DNA of 5,676 nucleotides, taken from the NCBI GenBank assembly GCA_963640745.1, contig CAVIBB010000130.1, positions 1 through 5,676 of the forward strand, read 5' to 3'. The notes under the pieces are model-generated. The model was not told the origin of the DNA. It saw only the letters and a list, made by a program, of their open reading frames with translations, and did no database searches. This stretch comes from Paratractidigestivibacter sp963640745 (GTDB taxonomy: Bacteria; Actinomycetota; Coriobacteriia; Coriobacteriales; Atopobiaceae). Positions 1 to 5,650 of this stretch are shown here, in pieces. Numbering within the stretch: the first letter of the stretch is position 1; the number at the start of each line of letters is the position of its first letter. The translations under genes and the position numbers were made by a program.

Positions 1-466
1 CGCTGGCCTGGGCCACGGCGCTGTGGAACTCGGTGTCGGCCTCGGAGTAGTCCTCGCCGGACTCCGCTAGGCGCTCGGATTCGTTGCAGAGCTCGGTTAT
101 GCGGGCTGCCTGTTCAGGGGTCGCGTGCTCGGCAGCCATTCTCGCCATCTCGGGCTCGATCATAAAACGGACCTCGAGCAGGTCGTGGGCGAGGCGGCGT
201 TTGTCGTCGATGAACGTGAAGCCGAGGGGGTCCTCCACCACGCCGGGGTTCGAGGCCACATAGGTTCCGGAGCCCTGGCGCACGCGGACGATGTTGCGCG
301 ACTGCAGGAGCTTGACGGCCTCGCGCACGGAGCTGCGACCTGCCCCGAGACGCTCGACGAGGATGGCCTCGTTAGGGAGGCGGTCGCCCTGCTCGAGGCC
401 TTCGTCGAGGATGAGCTGGATTATCTTGTCGGCGAGTTTTTCGGGCAGGCCTTGGTCCTTGGGCAT
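1..466 (-). CDS. FadR-type GntR-family transcriptional regulator (partial, C-terminus beyond window)
   Basis: Predicted cytoplasmic DNA-binding repressor, probably controlling the divergent permease-dehydratase operon and itself. The visible 155 residues hold a complete winged helix-turn-helix: about residues 8-71, with LPNEAILVERLGAGRSSVRE in the recognition region and RQGSGTYV as the wing. This is followed by the first part of an FCD ligand-binding domain, which begins near residue 93 (LLEVRFMIEPE). The DTEFH stretch (D144, H148) matches the D-x3-H that starts the metal/ligand site in many FCD proteins. Family members are about 220-250 residues, so roughly the last third is missing beyond base 1. 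The start at 466 is supported by GGAG six bases upstream and by the normal short distance to the HTH. FCD regulators commonly sense sugar acids, lactate or fatty acids; the neighbours favour a sugar acid. Family assignment is firm; the effector is inference. Confidence 0.93.
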   Translation of the reverse strand, partial: MPKDQGLPEKLADKIIQLILDEGLEQGDRLPNEAILVERLGAGRSSVREAVKLLQSRNIVRVRQGSGTYVASNPGVVEDPLGFTFIDDKRRLAHDLLEVRFMIEPEMARMAAEHATPEQAARITELCNESERLAESGEDYSEADTEFHSAVAQAS

Positions 467-486
467 GGGTGCTCCTTGCTCGTAAG

Positions 487-497
487 TCATCAGATGC
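487..497. promoter_or_regulatory. Operator-like site 1 (TCATC-A-GATGC)
   Basis: An odd-centred imperfect palindrome centred at base 492, matching TCATC-N-GATGA in 10 of the 11 positions. It sits between the candidate -10 of the regulator gene and its start codon, a position suited to autorepression. The half-site form is like those described for FCD-type GntR proteins: a TCATC-N-GATGA site for LutR and a TGGTC-N-GACCA site for FadR (from memory). Binding by this regulator is inference. Confidence 0.5.
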
Positions 498-503
498 ATT
501 GTA
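498..503 (-). promoter_or_regulatory. Candidate -10 element of the regulator gene
   Basis: On the minus strand this reads TACAAT, five of six matches to the bacterial -10 consensus. It lies 31 bases upstream of the regulator start codon and predicts a short leader of about 25 nt. No convincing -35 hexamer is seen at 16-18 bp spacing, so the promoter may depend on weak contacts. Operator-like site 1 directly abuts it downstream, which would place a bound repressor over the transcription start. Confidence 0.4.
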
Positions 504-582
504 GAGGATTGAGGGTAAGCAGGGCGTCTCCATACTCACGCTCTTTGCCGTTTACCTTGAATATCACTACCGTTCACAGGAT

Positions 583-593
583 ATATCAGATGA
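583..593. promoter_or_regulatory. Operator-like site 2 (ATATC-A-GATGA)
   Basis: Second copy of the TC-W-GA core, centred at 588, with a perfect right arm (GATGA) followed by ATTCG; the left arm is degenerate. It overlaps a weak alternative forward promoter (TTGAAT at 557-562 and TATATC at 582-587, spacing 19 bp). It may therefore block an upstream start site for the permease operon or act as an auxiliary site. Confidence 0.4.
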
Positions 594-617
594 ATTCGCG
601 CCAATTTCCTTGTTTAA

Positions 618-631
618 AGGTCAGATGACCT
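618..631. promoter_or_regulatory. Operator-like site 3 (AGGTC-A-GATGA core in a longer palindrome)
   Basis: Third copy of the core, centred at 623. The surrounding AGGTCAGATGACCT is itself a 14-bp inverted repeat with six-base arms and a two-base centre, the best palindrome in the control region. It covers the place where a -35 element would lie for the candidate -10 at 642-647. Its left side, AAAGGTC, is shared with site 5. Confidence 0.5.
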
Positions 632-641
632 CTCTAAAAGC

Positions 642-647
642 TATAGT
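642..647 (+). promoter_or_regulatory. Candidate -10 element of the permease-dehydratase operon
   Basis: TATAGT matches five of six bases of the -10 consensus and lies 41 bases upstream of the permease start, predicting transcription from about base 654. The -35 region (about 618-624) is poor and is occupied by operator-like site 3. A weak -35 is common for tightly regulated promoters, but the call rests mainly on the -10 hexamer and the surrounding operator-like sites. Confidence 0.4.
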
Positions 648-657
648 CATCAGACGA
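647..657. promoter_or_regulatory. Operator-like site 4 (TCATC-A-GACGA)
   Basis: Fourth copy, centred at 652, one mismatch from TCATC-N-GATGA and followed by ATTG. It overlaps the last base of the candidate -10 and the predicted transcription start, the classical position for steric repression. It mirrors site 1 at the regulator promoter. Confidence 0.52.
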
Positions 658-664
658 ATTGCAA

Positions 665-675
665 AGGTCTGATGA
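665..675. promoter_or_regulatory. Operator-like site 5 (AGGTC-T-GATGA)
   Basis: Fifth copy, centred at 670, followed by ATTGG. It lies 18 bp (centre to centre) downstream of site 4 and immediately before the permease ribosome binding site (GGAG at 679-682). Bound protein here would add a second roadblock just after the transcription start. Confidence 0.48.
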
Positions 676-687
676 ATTGGAGAGGAA

Positions 688-2049
688 ATGGCAGACCCAA
701 CGTATTTGGCGGATCCCACGCGCCTGGTTGTCTCGGCGGTCCTGGGTATCGCGCTGCTGCTCGCGCTCATCATCAAGCTCAAGCTCCACCCGGTGCTCTC
801 GATGATGGTCTCGGCGCTGTTCATCGGCATCGGCGCCGGTATGCCGCTCGAGCTCGTGGCCACCACGGTGACCAAGGGCGTGGGCACCACCCTGCAGAAC
901 ATCGCGCTGCTCATCGGCCTGGGCTCGATGTTCGGCCAGATCCTCGAGGAGAGCGGCGGCGCGAAGAAGATCGCCTCGACCTTCATCGAGAAGTTCGGCC
1001 AGGGGCATTCGAGCTGGGCCTTGGGCATAACGGGCCTGGTCATCGGCACCACGGTCTTCTTCGAGGCGGGCGTCGTCGTACTTATCCCGCTCGCCTTCAG
1101 CGTCGCCTCGCAGACCAAGAAGTCCACGCTCTACTACGGCATCGCGCTTCTTGCCGGCCTGGCTTCGGGCTATGCGTTCGTGCCGCCTTCGGCGGGTTCC
1201 GTGCTCGTAGCCGGCACCCTGAACGTCGACCTCGGCACCATGATCCTCGTCGGCGTGCCCACGGCCTTTGTGGCCATGGCTGTCGCGGGCGTGCTCTGGG
1301 GCCGCAACGTCGGCGGGCGCATCTTTGCCGCTGTCCCCGAGCACGTGGCCGCGGCCGAGGGCTCGGGCGACGAGAAGGAGCCGCCTTCCTTCGGCATGGT
1401 CCTCGCCATCGTACTGGCTCCGCTCGTCTTGATCCTGCTCGGCACCCTCTCGTCGTACGCGCCCATGCCCGCCGAGCTTGCGGATATCCTCGCGTTTCTC
1501 GGCAAGCCGTTCGTGGCGCTCACCGCGGCAACTCTCGTGGCCATGTACCTGTTGGGCGCGCGCCGTGGCTACACAGGCGCGGAGCTTAAGGCTCTGGCCG
1601 ACCGCTCGCTTAAGCCCGTGGGCATGATTTTGCTCGTCATCGCGTGCGGCGGCGTGATTCGCTGGATGCTGCAGGACTGCGGTCTGGGCCAAATCATCGG
1701 ACCTTTGCTCGAGAGCAGCCCGCTTCCGCTCGTGGTGGTCGGCTTCCTCATTGCCGTCCTGGTGCGCGCCTCCGTCGGCAGCTCAATCGTGGCCATGACC
1801 ATGGCCTCGGGCATCATGGCCGCCATGCCCGCCGTCTCCGGCGCCTCGGTCCTCATGCGCGCCGCCATCGGCCTGGCCATCTGCGGCGGAGCGACCGCGC
1901 TTTCTCACGTGAACGACGCCGGCTTCTGGATGTGCTCGTCGTTCCTGGAGATCGACGAGAAGACCACGCTGCGTTCTTGGACCGTCATGGAGACGATCAT
2001 CGGCCTTTCCGGCCTGGCGTGCGCGCTTCTTATCTCGCTGTTTGCGTAA
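688..2049 (+). CDS. GntP-family sugar-acid (gluconate-type) permease
   Basis: Inner-membrane secondary transporter of the gluconate:proton symporter family, predicted to import an aldonate-like sugar acid. The 453 residues match the usual family length (about 440-460) and form a dozen or so hydrophobic stretches. A charged central loop lies at about 209-235 (rich in E, D and K). Family marks are GSMFGQILEESGGA (79-92), FFEAGVVVLIPL (124-135), PPSAGS (166-171), RASVGSSIVAMT (360-371) and SHVNDAGFW (406-414). Two of these differ from the commonest forms as I recall them (PPHPGP and RIAQGSATVA), so the substrate may not be plain gluconate. The start at 688 follows GGAG at 679-682 with five-base spacing. 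It is first in an operon with the dehydratase and divergent from the GntR regulator, with five operator-like sites upstream. Family is secure; substrate is inferred from context. Confidence 0.93.
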   Translation: MADPTYLADPTRLVVSAVLGIALLLALIIKLKLHPVLSMMVSALFIGIGAGMPLELVATTVTKGVGTTLQNIALLIGLGSMFGQILEESGGAKKIASTFIEKFGQGHSSWALGITGLVIGTTVFFEAGVVVLIPLAFSVASQTKKSTLYYGIALLAGLASGYAFVPPSAGSVLVAGTLNVDLGTMILVGVPTAFVAMAVAGVLWGRNVGGRIFAAVPEHVAAAEGSGDEKEPPSFGMVLAIVLAPLVLILLGTLSSYAPMPAELADILAFLGKPFVALTAATLVAMYLLGARRGYTGAELKALADRSLKPVGMILLVIACGGVIRWMLQDCGLGQIIGPLLESSPLPLVVVGFLIAVLVRASVGSSIVAMTMASGIMAAMPAVSGASVLMRAAIGLAICGGATALSHVNDAGFWMCSSFLEIDEKTTLRSWTVMETIIGLSGLACALLISLFA

Positions 2050-2123
2050 GTACCGGGCTCTAACAAGCCTCGTTCGCGTAACCATAAATTCAAACCAACC
2101 GCTGGTAAACACCCATATTCGAT

Positions 2124-2131
2124 AGGAGAGG
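2124..2131 (+). promoter_or_regulatory. Ribosome binding site of the dehydratase
   Basis: AGGAGAGG ends four bases before the ATG at 2136, with the GGAG core seven bases away. This strong site fixes the dehydratase start. The 86-nt gap after the permease has no terminator-like hairpin with a T-run and no copy of the upstream operator motif, so the two genes are probably co-transcribed. Confidence 0.7.
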
Positions 2132-2135
2132 AATC

Positions 2136-3914
2136 ATGGAGAACGCCACCGCAGCCCAAATCGAGAAGGACGCCGCCGAGCTCGCGAGCCGTCTGCAGCC
2201 GCGCTCCGGCAAGTACCGCAAAATTAGCCCCGAGATGGACCCTCTGCGCCTCGGCTCCGGCTGGAGCATTGAGGACCTCGACAAGCCGCAGGTCATCATC
2301 GAGTCCACGGCCGGCGACTCGCACCCCGGCAGCGCCGGTCTCTTCGAGCTCGTCGAGGAGGTCCGCGCGGGCGTCGCCGAGGCGGGTGGCCACGGCGCAC
2401 GCTACTTCTGCACCGACATCTGCGACGGCGAGGCCCAGGGTCACGACGGCATCAACTACTCGCTGCCTAGCCGCGACGCCATTGCGAACATGATCGAGAT
2501 CCACGCCAAGGCCACGCCGTTTGACGCCGGTGTCTTCGTTGCCAGCTGCGATAAGGGCCTGCCTGCGAACCTCATGGCCCTCGGGCGCATCAACATCCCG
2601 TCCATCGTCGTCACCGGCGGCGTCATGGACGCGGGCCCTGACCTTCTTACCCTGGAGCAGCTCGGCGCCATCAGCGCTCGCTACGAGCGCGGCGAGATCA
2701 GCCACGAGGAGCTTATGTTCGCCGAGCACAACGCGTGTCCCTCGTGCGGCGCGTGCTCCTTCATGGGAACGGCCTCGACCATGCAGGTCACGGCCGAGGC
2801 GCTCGGTCTGGCGCTTCCCGGCTCGGCGCTTCTTCCCGCCACCAGCGCCGACCTGCGCGAAGCCGCCCGAGCGGCCGGCCGCCAGGCGCTCTGGCTCTCT
2901 GAGCACAACCTCTGTCCGCGCGACATCGTCACGCGTGAGGCCTTCGAGAACCTGATTATGGTCCACGGCGCCATCTCGGGTTCCACCAACTCGTTGCTCC
3001 ACATCCCCGCGATCGCGCGTGAGTTCGGCGTCGAGATTTCCGCCGACGACTTCGACCGCCTGCACCGCGGCGCCCACTACCTGCTGAACATTCGCCCGGC
3101 CGGCGAGTGGCCCGCGCAGTTCTTCTACTATGCCGGCGGCGTGCCGCGCATCATGGAGGAGATTCGCTCCATGCTGCACCTCGACGTGATGACCGTGACG
3201 GGCAAGACCCTGGGCGAGAACCTCGACGAGCTGCGCGCGAGCGGCTACTACGAGAAGTGCGAGGCGAACCTCGCCAAGTGGGGCCTTAAGCGCGAGGACG
3301 TGATCCGTCCCTTCGACGACCCCTTCGGCACGGACGGCTCCATCGCCATCCTGCACGGCAACCTCGCTCCCGAGGGCGCCGTGGTTAAGCACACCGTGGT
3401 TCCGCGCGAGATGTTCCGGGCCACGCTTCGCGCGCGTCCGTTCGACTGCGAGGAGGACGCCATTCACGCGGTGCTCACGCATGAGGTCGAGCCGGGCGAC
3501 GCGGTGATCATCCGCTATGAGGGACCCAAGGGTTCCGGTATGCCCGAGATGTTCTACACGACCGAGGCCATCGCGAGCGATTCCGAGCTCGGGGCGAGCA
3601 TCGCGCTCATTACCGACGGGCGCTTCTCCGGCGCCTCGAAGGGCCCGGCCATCGGACATGTCTCGCCTGAGGCGGCCGACGGCGGACCGATTGCCCTGGT
3701 GGAGGAGGGCGACCTCATCCGCATCGACATTCCGGGGCGTGTGCTGGAGATTTGCGGAATCGCCGGCGAGGAGAAGGCCGCCGAGGAGATCGAGGCGGTT
3801 CTCGCCGAGCGCCGGGCGGCGTGGAAGGCGCCGGCACCCCGTTACGAGGACGGCGTGCTCAAGTTCTTCTGTCAGCACGCGGTCTCCGCGATCAAGGGCG
3901 GTTACATGGAGTAA
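2136..3914 (+). CDS. IlvD/Edd-family iron-sulfur dehydratase, probably for a sugar acid (YjhG/YagF-like)
   Basis: Cytoplasmic dehydratase predicted to remove water from a sugar acid, giving a 2-keto-3-deoxy acid. The 592 residues fit the family (E. coli IlvD about 616, Edd 603, YjhG 655). Candidate cluster cysteines are all present: C96 in the CDG motif (92-98), C138 in SCDKG (137-141), and C207 in CPSCGAC (201-207). D139 and K140 are the usual metal-site residues. The C-terminal half carries GSGMPEM (466-472), DGRFSG (494-499, with S498 the likely catalytic base) and GHVSPEA (507-513). Stretches such as GWSIEDLD, VASCDKGLPANLMAL and MTVTGKTLGENLD resemble E. coli YjhG more than the branched-chain enzyme IlvD. 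E. coli also pairs yjhG with a GntP-type permease gene (yjhF). The permease and GntR regulator next door support sugar-acid catabolism over valine/isoleucine synthesis. The exact substrate (xylonate, arabonate, galactonate, gluconate or other) cannot be read from sequence. Confidence 0.92.
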   Translation: MENATAAQIEKDAAELASRLQPRSGKYRKISPEMDPLRLGSGWSIEDLDKPQVIIESTAGDSHPGSAGLFELVEEVRAGVAEAGGHGARYFCTDICDGEAQGHDGINYSLPSRDAIANMIEIHAKATPFDAGVFVASCDKGLPANLMALGRINIPSIVVTGGVMDAGPDLLTLEQLGAISARYERGEISHEELMFAEHNACPSCGACSFMGTASTMQVTAEALGLALPGSALLPATSADLREAARAAGRQALWLSEHNLCPRDIVTREAFENLIMVHGAISGSTNSLLHIPAIAREFGVEISADDFDRLHRGAHYLLNIRPAGEWPAQFFYYAGGVPRIMEEIRSMLHLDVMTVTGKTLGENLDELRASGYYEKCEANLAKWGLKREDVIRPFDDPFGTDGSIAILHGNLAPEGAVVKHTVVPREMFRATLRARPFDCEEDAIHAVLTHEVEPGDAVIIRYEGPKGSGMPEMFYTTEAIASDSELGASIALITDGRFSGASKGPAIGHVSPEAADGGPIALVEEGDLIRIDIPGRVLEICGIAGEEKAAEEIEAVLAERRAAWKAPAPRYEDGVLKFFCQHAVSAIKGGYME

Positions 3915-3934
3915 CGCGCGGAGCCGATAAGGCG

Positions 3935-3979
3935 GCGGGCAAAGGGGCAGGCGAAGTCGCGGCCCCTTTGCCTGCATTT
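3935..3979 (+). terminator. Probable intrinsic terminator after the dehydratase
   Basis: A 14-bp stem pairs 3935-3948 with 3962-3975; all pairs are Watson-Crick except one G-U. The 13-nt loop could itself close a GCG/CGC mini-stem. The stem begins 20 bases after the dehydratase stop codon. The following T-run is weak (ATTTG), so termination may be incomplete or the hairpin may mainly protect the 3' end. Hairpin is seen directly; terminator function is inferred. Confidence 0.62.
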
Positions 3980-4102
3980 GCTGTCGCCGGGCGGCCGCGG
4001 GTAATGCGTTGCGTAAAACGGGGTGATGGCAGCGCAGGGCGGCGGCGTGTTGCGTAAAACGGGGTAATGGCAGCAAGAAGCCCGTGTTTGTTGCGAAAAA
4101 CA

Positions 4103-4144
4103 GGGTGATGGCAGGGTTTCGAGGTTGAATCCCTGCCATCACCC
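4103..4144. repeat. Central perfect hairpin of the repeat array
   Basis: The 14 bases at 4103-4116 are exactly complementary to 4131-4144, with a 14-nt loop (4117-4130). This is where the third and fourth repeat copies meet head to head. It is the strongest single hairpin in the array and would nucleate folding in RNA or extrusion in DNA. No T-run follows on either strand, so it is not a standard terminator. Confidence 0.75.
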
Positions 4145-4156
4145 CGATTTACGCAA

Positions 4157-4175
4157 CAGGGGACCCCTGATTTTT
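4157..4175 (+). terminator. Small palindrome with T-run inside the array (possible weak terminator)
   Basis: CAGGGGACCCCTG (4157-4169) folds as a five-base-pair stem with a three-base loop and is followed by A and five T's (4171-4175). The form is that of a short intrinsic terminator for forward transcripts leaking through the main hairpin. The stem is short, and its first base and most of the T-run belong to neighbouring repeat copies or spacer, so this could be chance. Confidence 0.3.
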
Positions 4176-4239
4176 GCCATCACCCCGGTTTGCGCAACAA
4201 GAGATTTTCGGCCGCTGCCGTCACCCTGTTCTACGCAAC

Positions 4240-4310
4240 GCGGTCGTCTTACGCTTCTCGGGGTGCGGCAAGGGGCTTGACCTGGGCGTCTGCAGCCTCG
4301 CGGTCCACGC
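4240..4310. other. GC-rich gap between the repeat array and the end of rtcB
   Basis: No gene, repeat copy or convincing terminator hairpin is seen here. Transcripts of rtcB would run through this stretch into the repeat array, so the array may form the 3' untranslated region or the transcription end of rtcB. Confidence 0.4.
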
Positions 4311-5525
4311 CTAACGCCGTCCGTTGCCGGTAGCCTTGAAGTTCCAGACAGGGCGCATCACGAAGGCGACCTCGACCGTCGGGGCAAGAGACGAGAGGAT
4401 TGTTCCGGGGTCCTTGTAGGCCATGGGCGCCTCGTCGATGGTGGACTCGCAGACGGTCGTGGAGTAGACGCCCTCCATGCTGGTGCGGAATTCGTCCATG
4501 GAGAGACTGTGCATCGCGTCCCTGCGCGAGAGCGCCCTGCCGGCCCCGTGAGGCGCCGAGAAGTTCCAATCCTCCTCGCCACGGCCCGTCCCGATTGCGC
4601 AGCCGGCGGCCATGTTCAGCGGTATGATGACCTGCTCGCCGTGTCGCGCGGAGATGGCGCCCTTGCGGATAATGCCCGCCTCGAGGTCGATGTAGTTATG
4701 GACACTCTCGATTTCGCGACCCTCGAGCGCTACGCCGGCCTCGGCGCAGAGAAGCTCGGCGATGTGTCGGCGGTTGCGGGCGGCGAAGCCCTGTGCGAGC
4801 GCCATGTCGTGCAGGTAGCCGTCGCGCTCGTCGCTCTCGAGCCAACACTGGTCCTCGGCCGGGCGGGGACCGGCCGGCCCGCGCGTAAGCTCCGCGAGCG
4901 CCGACTCGATCTCGGTCTCGCGGCCTTCTTGCTTGAGGCGGGCGATGAGCTCGCGACGCTCCTTGGTGCTCGCCCCGCCGCCGGGCCCATACCAGTGCGC
5001 GGTTGCCTTCGCCTGCCACCATGAGGCGAGCTGTGCGCCGATGCCGCGAGAACCCGTGTGGATAACGAGCCACGGCTCGCCCGCGGGGCCCCGGTCCAGC
5101 TCGATGAAGTGGTTGCCGCCGCCGAGGGTGCCGAGCGACCCGAGCAGCTGCGCGCGGTCATGGAAGCCTGCCGAGCACTCGTAAGCATCGAGTTCTGAGG
5201 TTTCTATCTGCGGTTTTTCGTGAACGAGGAAGCCTGTGGGGATGGCGGCGTGCGCCGCTGCGTCGAGCTTTCTTGCGAGCTCCTCGGTGCATTCCGCGTC
5301 CAGGCGTGCCGCATAGACGCCGCATCCGACGTCCACCCCGACCACGTTGGGGATGACTGCGTCGGCCACGTTGGCGGTAAACCCGATGACGCAGCCCTTG
5401 CCCGCGTGTGCATCGGGCATCACGCGAATGCGTGAGTGCTCAAACGGCGGCAGCGCCGCGAGCGTCTCGATCTGCTTGGTGGCCCCTTCGTCGAGGTTCT
5501 CAGCATAAATCTTGATGTCGCTCAT
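4311..5525 (-). CDS. rtcB: RtcB-type RNA ligase
   Basis: Cytoplasmic Mn/GTP-dependent RNA ligase that joins 2',3'-cyclic-phosphate or 3'-phosphate ends to 5'-OH ends, as in RNA repair and tRNA splicing. The 404 residues match the compact bacterial form (E. coli RtcB is 408). The family motifs appear in order: PDAHAGKG (37-44), VGVDVGCG (62-69, D65 and C68 as metal ligands), GTLGGGNHFIE (132-142), IHTGSRGIG (155-163), HDMALAQGFAARNR (239-252), HNYIDLE (276-282), RKGAISA (287-293), and SAPHGAGR (323-330), where H326 is the expected guanylylated histidine. The C-terminal lysine is K397 (PVWNFKA). The IPLNMA and WNFSAPHGAGR forms resemble the compact RtcB group of Gram-positives. The start at 5525 is supported by GGAG five bases upstream. 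The gene is convergent with the sugar-acid operon and appears unrelated to it; no rtcA, Ro/Rsr or archease neighbour is visible. Confidence 0.96.
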   Translation of the reverse strand: MSDIKIYAENLDEGATKQIETLAALPPFEHSRIRVMPDAHAGKGCVIGFTANVADAVIPNVVGVDVGCGVYAARLDAECTEELARKLDAAAHAAIPTGFLVHEKPQIETSELDAYECSAGFHDRAQLLGSLGTLGGGNHFIELDRGPAGEPWLVIHTGSRGIGAQLASWWQAKATAHWYGPGGGASTKERRELIARLKQEGRETEIESALAELTRGPAGPRPAEDQCWLESDERDGYLHDMALAQGFAARNRRHIAELLCAEAGVALEGREIESVHNYIDLEAGIIRKGAISARHGEQVIIPLNMAAGCAIGTGRGEEDWNFSAPHGAGRALSRRDAMHSLSMDEFRTSMEGVYSTTVCESTIDEAPMAYKDPGTILSSLAPTVEVAFVMRPVWNFKATGNGRR

Positions 5526-5560
5526 GTTCGCTCCGATCCGATGGTTGCTAAATCAGCCAA

Positions 5561-5566
5561 ATTTTA
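5561..5566 (-). promoter_or_regulatory. Candidate -10 element of rtcB
   Basis: On the minus strand this reads TAAAAT, five of six matches to the -10 consensus, 35 bases upstream of the rtcB start in the AT-richest part of the right end. The best -35-like match (TTGGTC at 5587-5582) is weak and 15 bp away. The call is tentative. Confidence 0.3.
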
Positions 5567-5650
5567 TGTATCAGAACAAAAGACCAAGACCTCTTTTTGG
5601 CAGCCGGTTCAATTAGGCATTAGTTCGTTGCGGTCGAGGTCGGAGTGGAT

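Larger units (their letters stand above)
4008..4239. repeat. Six-copy 25-nt repeat array, three forward and three reverse, dyad-symmetric
   Basis: Copies are at 4008-4032, 4049-4073 and 4090-4114 (forward) and 4133-4157, 4174-4198 and 4215-4239 (reverse). Spacers are 16 nt, except 18 nt at the centre, so the period is 41 bp within each arm. Every forward copy has a mirror partner about the same axis, 4123.5. Eighteen of the 25 positions are invariant: GTTGCG at 1-6, A at 8 and 10, C at 12, GGGT at 14-17, A at 19 and GGCA at 21-24. The first copy equals the consensus; the others differ at one to three positions. The spacers show no similarity to each other, even between mirror positions. The array lies between the 3' ends of convergent genes and is not coding, since 41 is not a multiple of three and no frame is preserved. 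Function unknown; candidates are a REP/BIME-like element, a multi-site protein-binding array or a nested-stem RNA. Confidence 0.93.

Noticed and set aside
634..1692. Antisense open frame of about 352 codons across the permease
   Set aside because: Low-complexity composition rich in R, H, E, D and A, no family features, and complete overlap with a convincing transporter: a shadow frame.
2094..2106. ACCA-N5-TGGT inverted repeat in the gap between permease and dehydratase as an internal operator
   Set aside because: Only four-base arms, and the sequence does not match the TC-W-GA operator core found upstream; expected by chance.
3998..4007. Possible degenerate seventh repeat copy (GGGTAATGC) before the first repeat
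   Set aside because: It resembles only the end of a repeat, is directly adjacent with no 16-nt spacer, and lies off the 41-bp register and off the dyad symmetry.
1905..4142. Long antisense open frame (minus strand, about 745 codons) across the dehydratase
   Set aside because: It lies opposite a dehydratase with complete family motifs, recognisably belongs to no family, and is explained by the scarcity of stop codons opposite GC-rich coding sequence.
4008..4239. CRISPR array
   Set aside because: Repeats of 25 nt with similar-length spacers look CRISPR-like at first, but half the copies are inverted. The spacers are only 16 nt, too short for known systems, and no cas gene or leader is present.
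4249..4313. Codon-like alternative frame continuing past the rtcB stop, ending KPLAAPREA
   Set aside because: It could suggest a frameshifted C-terminal tail, but RtcB already ends normally just after its C-terminal lysine motif (NFKA), and GC-rich sequence stays open by chance over some 20 codons.
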